A stretch of DNA of 64,000 nt from Talinum fruticosum (Eukaryota; Streptophyta; Magnoliopsida; Caryophyllales; Talinaceae): NCBI GenBank assembly GCA_021018815.1, contig JAITYX010000004.1, forward strand, positions 4,591,501 through 4,655,500. Reading direction: 5' to 3'. Position numbers and translations under genes: made by a program. How positions within the stretch are numbered: position 1 is the first letter of the stretch; every line of letters starts with the position of its first letter. Under the pieces are notes generated by a model that ran no database searches, was not told the DNA's origin, and saw only the letters and a program-made list of their open reading frames with translations. Shown here piece after piece: positions 48,001 through 60,189 of the stretch.

Positions 48001-51000
48001 CGAGTACAATAGAATTTGCAAAGAGTTTCCTTGAGTGGATGAATGATTCTATAGCGAAGTCCTTTGAACACACGCGTGATAATGCTTTTCTTCTGAAGTA
48101 AGTGTTTTACTTTACCATTTATTTCTCACTGCTCTAGGTTTTATTTTTCTTGTTTTTCTGTCAATATTATTCATTTATTAAGACAAGTAATTTTGACAGT
48201 ATTTGGTGATTGATATCTATGTTAAAGGGAATTATTTATATATTGAGAAAACCACTTACTAGGCATTTCTACAAAACTTGAAGGAATATCTCGCTTTTGA
48301 TCAACAAGAGTGAACTGGAGAAGGTTCCAGAGGGCCCAAAGGTTAGTGTAATGCTAAAAGTTGTTGCATACCACATGCCTCCTCTTCTTTTCACTGTTAA
48401 ATGGATGTACTGAGTTTTAAGTTTTGCGCAGATTGTACTAGCATCTATGGCTAGCCTAGAAGCAGGGTTTTCGCATGATATATTTGCTGAATGGGCAACT
48501 GATCCTAAGAATCTTGTCCTCTTTACTGAAAGAGGCCAGGTAATTATTATCATCTGGCTTATTCATCTATTTAAACTTTTTCTTGTGGTTATAGGGGAAA
48601 ATGCTGCTTAATTTGGCCCACAGTCGCAGAGTGATTATAATGGACAGTGCCCTTGATGTCCAAGCTCCACTTTGTAGTCCATAGCCCACTATCTGCGTTC
48701 CTCGAATTCGGAGATGTTAAATCTGCTTGAATTTCTTGATAAATGCCTGTTTTTCAATGACATGAGAAATATGGTTTTATTGATATGAAACTGTGAATAT
48801 TGGCTGGTGTATCCCTATATGATCCCCCCCAAATTTGTTTGTAACTTCTAATTTGTCGATTAAGACATTGTTATGTATTCAATGTAGTTTGGCACATTAG
48901 CTCGCATGCTTCAGGCAGATCCACCTCCTAAAGCTGTTAAAATTACTCTGTCTAAAAGGGTGCCCTTGGTGGGAGAGGAATTAGCAGCATATGAGGAAGA
49001 GCAAAACCGGAAAAAGAAGAAGCTTTGAAAGCAAATGTCAATAAAGAAGAAGAGGTGAAAACAGAATCTGATCCTAGTTTGGGTGATCCAATGGTTATTG
49101 ATTCTCGTGAAACCCGCACTTTATCGGATGGTATGTTCATTTTTTAAGTTTCAATATCTTCAAATTTGGTGTATTTTCAAGTACTGGATATGCCCATCAT
49201 TGAAAATTCTTGGTAATACCCTTGTTTGGTAAGGATGAATACAACTAATCTTAATGTCTCGCAGAACTAATCTGCAAAGTTGCATTTAAGGCTATATTGT
49301 GGGTTGATTAAAGTCTTGCTGATGGACCTGTTAAATACACTAGTTCCTCATCTACTGCACCTGTGTCCGTGGGGTTGGAGGTGGAATTTGTGATATGGTA
49401 GGACTTTGTTGCATGAGCTACTGTTTATTCTCATCTAGTAATATCCTGTCTCTCCTTTTCGTTAAATCTTGGTGTTAATGATGTCCGATGGTTGTAGTGC
49501 TATCTCACGTGTAAAGCTTTGACAGCGTATGTATCTTTACTTGCTCATTCCAGCTGCCCTTCGCTTCTCTTGAGGATCTGATCCCCCTTGGTTGAAGTTT
49601 ATTTCATCAGTGTTCATTTCATTTTCCCTCAGTCTAAAATCTTTCGCATCTCAACCGGAACTTACCATACGAGTATGAGTTAACAGTTGTGTGTTCTACT
49701 TCTCATTTTGTCGGTGCTTTTCAGCAGGTATACCTGTTGCTAATGGATATAAGGACATTTTGATTGATGGTTTCGTTCCACCTCAAACTAGTGTAGCCCC
49801 AATGTTTCCGTTCTTTGAAAACTCTGCTGCTTGGGATGATTTTGGTGAAGTCATCAACCCCGATGATTATATGATCAAGGAAGAAAATATGGAGCATGCA
49901 TCGATGCAGGTAGAGTTTCCTCATCAAGTACTGTCAACCTTGTTTCATGTAATGCATGGTTGTTGATTTGCTGATTTTATGCCGCTTGTCACTTTGTGGC
50001 TTAGTTCTGGTTTGGTTCTTTGGGGACTTTTACATTTACACCTATTAAAAGTGCCCTGAATGTTCATCTAATTTGCCTGTGATCTGCTTAATTTTGATAC
50101 CTTTGATGAAATTTTATATTATGGTTGTTCAGTTCTTCAAATGTTTGAAGCTTTCTTACAAAAATCTTTGTGTTCTGCTTGGTATTCTTGAACACTTTCT
50201 CTAGTTGTCAAGTAAGGATGACCTCCCCAGATCCGTTTTCAGTGGGAACATAGACTGTGTTTGTTTTTGTATTGCATGGATGTCTACTTCAAAAGGATGA
50301 TGTTGAAAGAACAATGAATGTTTGGCGGTAAACCCATGTAGCACTATTTATAATTTTATCTTATATTCCTTTATCTCCTTGGTGACTTGAACTTTTTCAT
50401 CATGTTGCTTTGTTTCTTTCTGTCTGTCTGTTAATTCTCATCATACTAACCTAGATCAATGATAAGTATGTCTCTCTGTTAATGTTGTATTTAGGGTCTT
50501 GGAGATCTCAATGGGAAACTTGACGAGGGCTCTGCTAGTCTAATGCTTGATACGACGCCCTCCAAAGTCGTGTCCACTGAATTGACTGTAAGTAATGCAG
50601 TTTTTCTTTGATGTTCTATTTCATCTTCCTGTCAAACCCATGGTTGAGGTAAAAATTTGGGCACATTATATGTTTTGCATTCATCCTGTAACCTATTACT
50701 GTTTTTTTTCCTTCTATACAAGTTTGCAGGGTGAGGTGATTTCTGATAATAAATTGAACATTGTTGTGTTATTTTACCCTATTGCTACATTCTACGACTT
50801 AGAAAATGGGTCCCATGTTCTTTCCCTTATGGCATTATATATGGTGTTCGACATGTGTATATGAAGAATTATGTTAAATCTAATCTTTGTCATGCTTATT
50901 TTTCAGGTACAAGTGAAATGTTCACTGGTCTACATGGATTTTGAGGGCAGGTCTGATGGGCGCTCCATTAAGTCAATTCTTGCTCATGTTGCTCCTTTAA

Positions 51001-52992
51001 AGCTTGTAAGATTTATGATGTCAATTTATTGGTTCTGTAATGATGCTTCTCCCAGAGAATAACAATATGCCTTTCTTTCATCGTTGTTGCCTTTTCTTGG
51101 GCCAGCAACCTTTTGTTCAGAAATTGCATTACTGATGTCTCTGTGACTCTTCATTCAGGTCTTGGTACATGGATCAGCAGAGGCAACCGAGCACTTGAAG
51201 CAACATTGTTTGAAGCATGTTTGTCCTCATGTTTATGCCCCTCAAATAGGAGAGAAAATTGATGTCACCTCAGATTTGTGTGCTTACAAGGTAAACAGTT
51301 GGAGGCTTCAATGTCATTGTCTGTAAGGCATCTCTGGTGGCAGAGTTAATTCTTTTTAGTTCTACCCCTCTTGCAGGTACAACTTTCAGAGAAGTTGATG
51401 AGCAATGTTCTCTTCAAAAAGGTATGTAATCATCCTGGCATTATGGCCTGCCTAGTCTCCTTTATGTGCTTTATTCATGAGTGAATATGCGTGTAGGTGG
51501 CTTTCTGGTAATGCTTATGTGTAAGGTTTTTTTTTTTTTGTTTTATTATGTCTCAAATCAAAATGCCCGATGTTTATTTGAAATGGGTAGGACTGTCGGA
51601 GGGTCTTCTTTGTGTGGCTTATTCTTTTTTGGCTTTGGATCTTAAAAAGTCAAAATGCCTGATGCTTAATGGTACTTCTTGTAAGTACTTTTAGTGCTTC
51701 GGCTTTTTAATGTAAATCTGCCAATATATAGATGGTGTCATAATTGAGGAAAATGGTGTTGAATAGACCATCTGTGGTTGTTGATAGGACTGCTGTTGGG
51801 CTAGCTCAAAGATAAGCAATGGTTTCTTTATTTACTTGGCACCTAATCGATGCTATTTGTTGTTTGTTTGTTTCTTCTCTTTTTGCCCCGTCAATTCAAC
51901 TGGGCTGTCTGCGAGCTGTGCAGTGTAGAAAGTTGGAATTTGAGACAAGCCCGGGGGTGGGGAAGGCGCTTGTTGCGACTAGGGATTGTAGGACCTGAGG
52001 ATCATAGCCAGGTTTACTTGTTACCAAGTGGAGATGGCAAGCATCCCACTGGGAGGAGCCCCTAGAATTTTCTGAGGAATTGTGACCTGATATAAGTACA
52101 ATGAAAAAGAGTTTCAGTTAATTGTATTCTGTAATTCTAATAACAAGTGCACATGCTTCTTTCTCTCTCCTTTTTGTGGCGCCTAATCCATTCAAAACAG
52201 CTTGGGGAGTATGAGATTGCTTGGGTTGATGCTGAAGTTGGGAAAACTGAAAGTGGCATGCTCTCCTTGCTGCCTCTCTCAACTCCTGCCCCACCTCACA
52301 AATCGGTTCTTGTTGGTGACATCAAAATGTCGGATTTCAAGCAGTTTCTAGCTAGTAAAGGCATCCAGGTATGTCACTAAAATTTTTTCGATTGTGGTTG
52401 TGGATTTCTCTCTATTGGACATCATCATTTTGAGATGGACTTGTGAACAAAATCTCTGTTTTCAGGCAGAATTTTCTGGTGGAGCCTTGCGATGTGGAGA
52501 GTTTGTTACTTTGCGGAAGGTTGGAGATCCTAGCCAAAAGGTCAGATGTTCTTTCCCACTTCATTAGATACCCCACCAAAACAGAACCACAAATGATCAG
52601 TGAACCATGTATGCTGAAACCTTAACAACCAAAGGGATGGCTTGGCAGTGTTTGCACAAAACTTGTAGAGGTGTCGAGGTCAAATCCCAAGGGGGTTAAC
52701 TGCTTCACCTCCTGAATCTTCTTCCAATAGGGTCCTTGGACGGGCCAACCCCCTCCCCCTTTTCTGGTTCTTTGTGCAAAGTGAACCCATCCTTCCCTCA
52801 ATGGTTCTACTCAACCTCCCCCCCAAAAAAAAAAAAGAAAAAGAAAGAAAAGGAAAGAGAGTAAGCTGAAAATTTTGGTTGCCTTTGTAGGGTGGAGGAG
52901 CTGGAAGCCAGCAAATTGTGATTGAAGGACCTTTATCAGAGGAATACTACAAGATTAGAGATTATCTCTACTCTCAATTCTACCTTCTTTAA
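45004..52992 (+). CDS. CPSF100: Cleavage and polyadenylation specificity factor, 100 kDa subunit
   Basis: Nuclear subunit of the pre-mRNA 3'-end processing complex and partner of the endonuclease CPSF73. Eighteen exons: 45004-45152, 45952-46120, 46491-46587, 47027-47153, 47232-47347, 47770-47864, 47946-48097, 48284-48341, 48432-48539, 48888-49130, 49725-49909, 50495-50587, 50907-51005, 51159-51290, 51377-51421, 52201-52368, 52466-52540, 52891-52992. The N-terminal metallo-beta-lactamase fold is visible, but the metal motif reads [13 protein letters not shown] in place of HxHxDH, as in all CPSF100 proteins, so it is a pseudo-nuclease. The beta-CASP part includes [14 protein letters not shown]. 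The C-terminus is [15 protein letters not shown]. One base is missing at 49011-49015; allowing for it gives 737 residues, against 739 in Arabidopsis as I recall. Exon 8 starts at 48284, not at the nearer AG at 48262, because the latter gives an in-frame stop. Confidence 0.95.
45720..45890 (+). repeat. Dispersed repeat in CPSF100 intron 1
   Basis: AACCTATGCTACTTGGACTT is followed by GGATCCAATGTCTGACGC and GTCCAAGTGCTGAGTGTC. This resembles a family of plant dispersed repeats carrying CTATG(C/T)TACT(C/T)GGACT and (G)TGTCGGAT words. Two related, more diverged copies are at 33089-33430. The class is unknown to me. Confidence 0.4.
49011..49015 (+). other. Apparent 1-base deletion in A-run, CPSF100 exon 10
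   Basis: [15 protein letters not shown] is expected and is produced by six A after CGG. Five A gives RKKKKL-stop. The rest of the exon, to its donor at 49131, is in the restored frame. Confidence 0.92.
52630..52850 (+). mobile_element. SINE candidate in CPSF100 intron 17
   Basis: GGATGGCTTGGCAGTG (A-box-like, 52635-52650) is followed by GAGGTCAAATCCC (B-box-like, about 52676-52688) and a C-run plus A-rich tail (52817-52855). It accounts for most of the intron. Confidence 0.45.
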
Positions 52993-54422
52993 GCCTACCC
53001 CTGATTTTCTTACAATGATCAAACCCTTCCAGCCGAACCGATGCAAAACTTTTCTGACCTCTGAAGGTTTCCGTTACTTCGATTACCTTTGTGTAACCTT
53101 GGTTAGATCCATTGTACCATAATTGATATTGTAATCTTAGGAAATTTCCTACTTTTCTTGGGGAAATTTTATGTTACTCGGTATTGGGTAAGAACCTACT
53201 CTTTTTTGTTAGAAACTTTTTCAATATTTTTTTTGTAATTTTGTAATGCATTATCATACTTTTGGTCCTCTTTCACCAAAAAGAAAAGCGTATTGTTATG
53301 CCCAGGCCATATAAGACTGAAAATCAAGCATAAACATTGGCAAGGTGAAACCATCATACGTACAGAAGCCATAAAGCAAAGGTGTTCAATTTTGACGTGT
53401 GTCCACTTTCCAAGTCACAATCTTAAAGGAGTAATTCTTTTTGCATTTTCAATTTTTCGTGATTCCTAGCCCCCATTATCAAGAGTGGTAGTTCTATTTT
53501 TTTTGTTTAAAGAGAATTTTGAGCATTTTACAAATATCACATAAAAAATTAAGATGTTACAAAAAAACCCTTTAATTATTGAGTGGTTGTTTTGACCTAT
53601 TTGTAATACTTGGACCAAATAACTAGTTGCTTATATTCAATTGATCTCTTTTTTCGTATAACTCTGTTGTAACTATCGTGTGTTGTAAATCAAAGTATTA
53701 AAATGTCGAAATTTTATTTTATTATTAAAATAAAAAATTAATATAATTCTAGTGGTTAGATTTTATCTAAATTGACATGGTTGTATTTTGTAATTATTAT
53801 TATATTATTATCAAAACTAACTTTTCTGAGTAAAAAGTAAGATTATATATATCTAAATCTTTATAAATTATATTTTTAATAAAATACTGCTAAATAGAGT
53901 TGTTATATTGTTTTCAAAATGATTAAATTATAAAAATCCATACCATAATTATATTATGTAAAGGTATTTAATTAACCTTGTGAAACGGCTTGTATTTTAG
54001 TATAAGATTGTCGTATATTCAATTATGTTACATATTCTTAACAAAATCATAGAAAAGTAGGTAGAGCTTAAAAAGGCCTCTTCAGAGAGAGAGAGAGAGA
54101 GAGAGTTATCGTATAGTCTCCTTCGGGATTTTAGTCCGAAAAGGTTATCACCAAAATCGGACAGCAATGGCGACAGCAAGATAACCCAGAACAATCCCGG
54201 ATAGAGGGAGGATAGAGAGAGAGAGAGACTCACTCACCCTCTCTCTATTAGGAGGTGTTCACATCACCATTTCATCTTCTCCTCAACTACGCTGAACTTT
54301 CACGCGAAAAAACCCAGAAAAGTCGCTTTCAAACGACTACTTTCTCCATTTCACAACCAAAATCTAACCTTTTTCTCTCATTTTTTGTTGGGTTTCCTCT
54401 CTATTTTTCTGGGGTTGCTGAG
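52993..54422. other. CPSF100 3' region, intergenic spacer and SLH-gene leader
   Basis: The CPSF100 3' untranslated region is followed by AT-rich spacer. GA repeats at about 54083-54105 and 54212-54229 lie upstream of the next start codon. An in-frame ATG at 54255 would add 56 residues to the next protein, but that stretch looks like leader, not like a transit peptide start. Confidence 0.55.
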
Positions 54423-57400
54423 ATGACTTCACTGGCATGGGCCCCGAACTCCTACCAGCTCCAGTTCAACTTCAAGTTCAGGAGATCACCGACGCCACTG
54501 TTGTTTGTACGGACTCGAGTATCGAGCTTCGACCATGGCCGCCGCCTTCTTCGCGTTCGCTGCGTTGCCCAGGATGGGTCAAAGACTGAGAGGGGTACTC
54601 AATCGGAAGAGGGTCGTACTGGGAATTCGTGGGTTGGTTCAAATAATTCTTCGGGTAGTGCTCCCGTTGTGGATGATTGGGTAGGTAATGCTGAGCAGTC
54701 TGGTGATTCTCAGCACAAGGGAGTTGGAGGTGAGTGAAAATCTCCTCCTTTTGCTTTAGCTGGGTTGTGGGTTTTAGATGGGGTTTAACACTTCTCTTTT
54801 ACAGAAATAAAAAGAAGGGGGTGGGGGGGCGGAAAGAATTAGGTTGGGCAAATATTGTTATGTTTGCAAAAATGTTGAAAACCAACAAAATGATGCATTC
54901 TCCTTGACTTTGGTGAGTGAAATTCTGAAACAATATTTTTCACTATGAGTCTGTGAATTAGTTGATGAAAGAGGTTTTTCTGTATAAATAAAAAGAGTTA
55001 TTATTGTGTAATTGATTGGACCTTTGTTGATCAGTCTGTGAATTAGTTTTTGAGTATCTAAATGCGATTTTGTCCTCAAACCAGTGATTCAAATTTGGCC
55101 CAAGTTAAGGAAGCTGGTGAACTTGAATACTGAAAGCGTCTATCTTTGTTGTATTTATTGACTTTGAATGTCACAGTATTGATCTGCAGTAGTTGGATTT
55201 CAGGACTTGTGGGAGTAGGGCTTGCCAGCTTTTTTCTTGTTGCTGGGATTACCTTTGCAGGAATGTCAATCAGAAAGCGGAATAACTCAAGTAAGTAGCT
55301 GTCTCTCTTGTAAATCCTAGTGGTTTGGATGAGCTCGAACGCCTATTGGATTTCATTTACATTTGCTTTTGTTTTTATAAACTTTCGGGTAAAGTTGCCT
55401 TCATTGTATTGCTCATAGTTCTATACTTCTATATGTTATGGCTAAAATTTTATAGCTAAAATTTTATAGCTGTTGAACTGGAAGATGACATATATCTACT
55501 GAACTGGTTTCCAGGGCCAAAACAAGAGGTGTCACCCTTGCCAGAACAGCAAGAAGTGTTGTTGACTTCAGAAGGGGAGATTTACAGGGAGGGAGAGAAC
55601 AAAGACGATGTAGAATCTGGTGTCCAAGATGAAAGAAACCCACAAAATTATAATAATCAGGAGAGCGAGATAGGTCTGGAGAGTGATCTTGCCTCATCAT
55701 TAGAATCAACTGAAGATGCTAGTCAAAAGACTCCTCTTGATGACTCTGATGTGGACTCATTGTCTGAACGTGAAAAGTCCACCTCAGAGGTTGATGCTTC
55801 TATCGAAGAAAATTTGCAATCTGATTCTATTTCAAACGATGTAGATAGTCCTAATTCAATTTCAACCTCCTCTGAATCTTCTCAACCAGAAACTGTTGTT
55901 GGCTCGTTCATTACCTCTAGCTTGATAGACTCACAGAATACCCTTGTTGAGAGCGAAACCAAAGTAGATGTGGATGTTGTAGTCATCCAGTCTGATACTG
56001 ATGCTGAAAACCTTGGGGTCCTTGGTACAGCAGAACAACAAGGAATATCTGCAGAAACCCAGACAGACACTTTGGACACTGCATTTGAGCCATCTTCTAG
56101 TAGTTACTTTCCTGTGTCCACTGATTCTCAAGGTCCAGATGGCTCAGCTAATTCTAAGGCAGATGCAACTCTAGAAACAGAAAATGTTCCCATGGTTGAA
56201 ATACGAGTTGCTGGATCAAATCTGCAGGAAAAAGATGCTGAACTGGGTAACCCTCTTCAGTATTCCGGTGACAATATTTTTACACCAGTAGACATTAATG
56301 TTTCCCAGAAGGATGAGCCTTCTGTTGCACCATTTTCTGTATTTCAATCATCTTCAGATAAGTGGGATGCAGGTGATGAAAGTAACATCACTGGCAGAAG
56401 CTCCGTGTTTGAATCTCAATCTACTACTGATGCCTCGACTAGAGGAATTCCTGCACCAACTCTTCTTTCTGCAGCGCTTCAGGTGCCTCCTGGAAAAATT
56501 TTGGTTCCTGCAGTCAATGATCAAACACAAGGGCAAGCTTTGGCAGCATTGCAAGTCTTGAAGGTACGTGTTGGGTAAATTGTTTTCAGTTTTGTTGCTC
56601 ATGTATCAGCACCAGTCTCTTATTGTACTTCCTGTTGTAATGACCTGTCAACCTCCAATGGACTATAACCAAATACGTTGGGTGAACGATGATATCTTAA
56701 CTTCTACTAGGTAATTTACTGTCGACCATATGGTGTATATTCATGTAGAACAGTACAAGCAGCCAAGTCAAAGAGCACAGAGGTTAAACCAGCACTGTAG
56801 TTGTAGTGCTGATTGTTCATTAATTATGTTGGCCTCATGTAGTGGTGTAGCCTGTTGCAGTGCATAAAGATACATGGGTTCGCAAACTAGAGAGAAGTCT
56901 ATTCTTGAGAGTCGGAAAGGAGATAATATGAAAACAACCTACATTCTCCCCCCCAACCCAAAAAAGGGGGAAGGCGAGAGAGGAAACAGCCCCAGGGGCT
57001 TATTCCTGAAGGAAAGTATACAGCTGAGTTGTTAGCAGATTGTGCTTATGAGCTATTTACTATGTTGTCTTTCAAAGGATGTCAGCTTGGCTGGCAAGTG
57101 CTTGAGGTGGTACTAGTGACCCAGGTTCAAGATCTGGAATAGTTTTGCTGTTATTGCTCTTCTTGAACCAAAAAAAGAAAGGAGGTTAACATTTCTAAAT
57201 TCAATGGATTCCCTTGATACATAAGCAGTATCTTTGATCAGTGAGAAATCGTTACGTGCAGCAGAAGCCTGATGTCAATGTGTTCTGGTCCTATTCTAGC
57301 ATGACAGACTTGTGGAGTAGGGATGGATGCCACGAAGCAAAGGGTTGCTGTAAATAGGCTGGCCTGTGTTTACTACTGCTATAAGGCAGCGGTGCCTTTA

Positions 57401-60189
57401 ATGACTCTCTTTTGTTCATTCGAAAATTACCAAGAGATGATGCAGATGCAATTTAGCCCATGTATATTCATGAGTACATGTATATAGATGATACACTAAA
57501 ATGACTTTAGAAGGATCTTATTGTTACTTGATTTTGTACACTGGTCCGCAGAAAGCTGAGCTTTTCTTGGACGTATGGCCACATCATTGCTTAAATCTCT
57601 CATATGGTTTATTTATTAAACATACATAAGCTGTGAGTTGTTTTTTAAATACTTGTTCATTAGTCTTTGGAGATGTATAATCTACTTATCTGTTTGTTTC
57701 AGTAATATGTGGAACTCAATACCCATTTCTTTGGCAATCACAGGTCATTGAGAGTGATTCTCAACCTGGTCAACTTTGCACTCGCCGTGAGTATGCTCGT
57801 TGGTTAGTTTCTGCAAGCAGTGCTCTTTCGCGGTATGTACTTTTCTTTCTGATGAATTAGTTTGTTAATTGAACCTACATGCGTTGTAAAATATTTTTAT
57901 TGTTTGTTTTTTAGAAACTCTATTTCTAAGGTTTATCCTGCTATGTACATCGAAAACGTTACTGAGCTTGCATTTGATGATATCACACCTGATGATCCTG
58001 ACTTCACATCCATTCAAGGTAAACTACTCTTACACCATAAGAGAAAATTCATTGACAAATTTATTATGATTTTATGCCTTGAACCATTATTTAACTAATC
58101 AAGTGATCATATGCCAGGCTTGGCGGAGGCCGGACTTATTTCTAGCAAGCTTTCAAAGCGTGACATGCTTTCTTCACCTGAAGAAGATATAGGCTCCTTC
58201 TACTTCCATCCTGATAGGTGCTTCTTTAATTTTGTTTCTAGTAAAGCTATTTCATGCTCAACTGCTACTGTTGATTTTTAAGCCTATGGAGCTTTGCTCA
58301 TTCTGTAATATTTTCTTGATTTCTTTCCCTGCAGCCCTCTCTCTCGTCAGGATCTAGTGGCGTGGAAGATGGCCCTAGAGAAGAGGCAACTTCCAGAAGC
58401 TGACAGAAAGGTTAACATGGCATCATTGTATTCTAAGACTTGTAATATACTTTGGTTAGCTGAAAATTACTATTGAGGAAACTTATTCTGCTTTTTCCCT
58501 TAATAGATTCTGCAACAACTTTCTGGGTTTATTGATGTTGATAAGATCGACCCAGATGCATGGCCAGCACTCGTGGCCGACCTATCTGCAGGAGAGCAGG
58601 GAATTGTGCCACTTGCCTTTGGTGGGTCTCATATTAGTATATTTCTGCAACAAATTGTTAAGAGTTTCGTGGGTTTCAAGTTCTTCATATTAATTTGTAG
58701 GCTACACAAGACTTTTCCAGCCAGATAAGCCAGTCACGAAAGGTCAAGCTGCAATTGCACTTTCAACTGGGGAGGCAGCTGATATAGTTAGTGAAGAGCT
58801 TGCTCGTATTGAAGCGGAGTCGATTGCTGACAAAGCAGTTGCTGCACATAATGCACTGGTAGCTGAAGTTGAAAAGGATGTCAATGCAAATTTTGAAAAG
58901 GAGCTTTCAATGGAGAGGGAAAAATAGATGTGGTGCAGAAGATGGCTGAAGAAGCAAGTAAAGAAGTTGAAAAGCTTAGAGAGGAGAGAGAGGAGCAAAA
59001 TATCGCCTTGATGAAAGAAAGGGCTGCTATTGAATCAGAGATGGAAGTTCTCTCAAAATTGAGGCGTGAGCTGGAGGAGCAATTGCAGAGCCTTCTGAGT
59101 AACAAGGTCGAGGTATCGTATGAGAAGGAAAGAATTGAAAAGCTCCGGAAAGAGACTGAGGAAGAGAACCAGACAATTTCTCGATTACAGTACGAACTGG
59201 AGGTCGAGCGCAAGGCTCTGTCGATGGCCCGGTAAGAAGTTCTTTTCATGCTATCTGACATTACCCCTCCCAACTACATTGGCGAACAAACAACCCCCCC
59301 AAAAAAAAAAAGAAAAAGAAAAAGGTGGTTGGGCAGGTCCATCAAAGAGTCCTTTAGCTAAATACCAGAAAATGGAAGAAAATAATATCAAATGAATGCA
59401 ACAAGGGCATATACAGTTGGATATCTATAGGAGAAACATTTGCTTCCACAATTGGCTAACCCCGTCAATGGAGTGGAGTTGATGGGGAGCGCAGTTGTTG
59501 CTTTCCCAGCTTGACCTGGGAATAGACCCTAGTTTGAGCCCCCAAGTTCACTTGGATGGAGGTCTCCCTCACCCTCCCTCCAAATGGGCTTCCTGACTTC
59601 ACAGAAAAAAATAAAAATAAAATTGCCACACATGAAAAATAATAATAAAAAAGAAGGCGATGAGAAAGCCTTTCTTGCCATATTCTGTCTGTGATACACC
59701 CCTTATGACAGTAATTTCTTTGTCAGGGCATGGGCTGAGGAAGAAGCAAAACGAGTGCGAGAGCATGCCAAAGCACTAGAAGAAGCCAGACTTCGCTGGG
59801 AAAGGCAAGGCATCAAAGTAGTGGTTGGTGAGGACCTTCGTGAGGAGGCCTCAGCTGAAGACACATGGGTCAATGTAGGGAAACAACTATCAGTAGAAGA
59901 GACAGTTGATAGGGCTGAAAACTTGACCGACAAGCTTAAACTTATGGCAGATCAAGTTGTGGGGAAGTCCAAAGAGATAATCAACAGGCTAATCGAGAAG
60001 ATAAAGCTCCTAATATCGGCCATGAAACAATGGATATCTGACTCAGGCAAGCGAACCATAGAGTTCAGAGATGTTGCAATTGCCAAAGTTGGTGGATCTC
60101 TGCAGGAGTTACAACAGCATGCTGCTGATCTTGGTGCAACAGCCAAGGAACAGGCCGAGCGCGTTGTCAGAAGGGTTTCCAGAAACTAG
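54423..60189 (+). CDS. Plastid SLH-domain/coiled-coil membrane protein (At5g23890-like)
   Basis: Ten exons: 54423-54729, 55204-55290, 55515-56563, 57744-57832, 57915-58018, 58118-58217, 58335-58410, 58507-58621, 58701-59231, 59727-60189. Function is unknown; Arabidopsis relatives are reported in chloroplast membranes and are described as S-layer-homology or adhesin-like. The order of parts is: Ser/Arg-rich transit-peptide-like N-terminus, one membrane span (about 104-123), a long acidic Ser/Asp/Glu-rich linker (about 132-480, nearly all exon 3), SLH-type units (about 481-670, ITPDDPDF, GLAEAGLIS, GYTRLFQPDKPVTKGQAA), then a charged coiled coil (about 670-870) and a helical tail ending VVRRVSRN. 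One base is missing at 58920-58924; allowing for it gives 973 residues. The 54423 start is chosen because MTSLAWAPNS begins the transit-like part. Confidence 0.9.
55440..55472. repeat. Short tandem duplication in SLH-gene intron 2
   Basis: GCTAAAATTTTATA occurs twice in a row, a 15-base period. No function is suggested. Confidence 0.7.
57075..57182 (+). mobile_element. SINE candidate in SLH-gene intron 3
   Basis: CAGCTTGGCTGGCAAGTGC (A-box-like, 57083-57101) is followed by CCAGGTTCAAGATCTGG (B-box-like, 57121-57137) and an A-rich tail (57170-57182). Confidence 0.5.
58920..58924 (+). other. Apparent 1-base deletion in A-run, SLH-gene exon 9
   Basis: LSMEREK-stop in one frame becomes LSMEREKIDVVQKMAEEA if the A-run is six long. 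The coiled coil then continues unbroken. As written, about 330 residues are lost. Confidence 0.92.
59448..59635 (+). mobile_element. SINE candidate in SLH-gene intron 9
   Basis: GGGGAGCGCAGTTGTTG (A-box-like, about 59484-59500) is followed by TAGTTTGAGCCCCC (B-box-like, 59530-59543) and an A-rich tail (59605-59635). Confidence 0.45.

Noticed and set aside
48262..48283. CPSF100 exon 8 starting at the first AG
   Set aside because: It would bring in an in-frame TGA. The AG ending 48283 keeps the frame and gives the expected KN(I/V)[10 protein letters not shown].
54255..54422. Earlier in-frame start for the SLH-domain protein
   Set aside because: The extra residues do not look like a transit peptide and the region resembles a leader. 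The start at 54423 begins the Ser/Arg-rich transit-like part. Not excluded by sequence alone.
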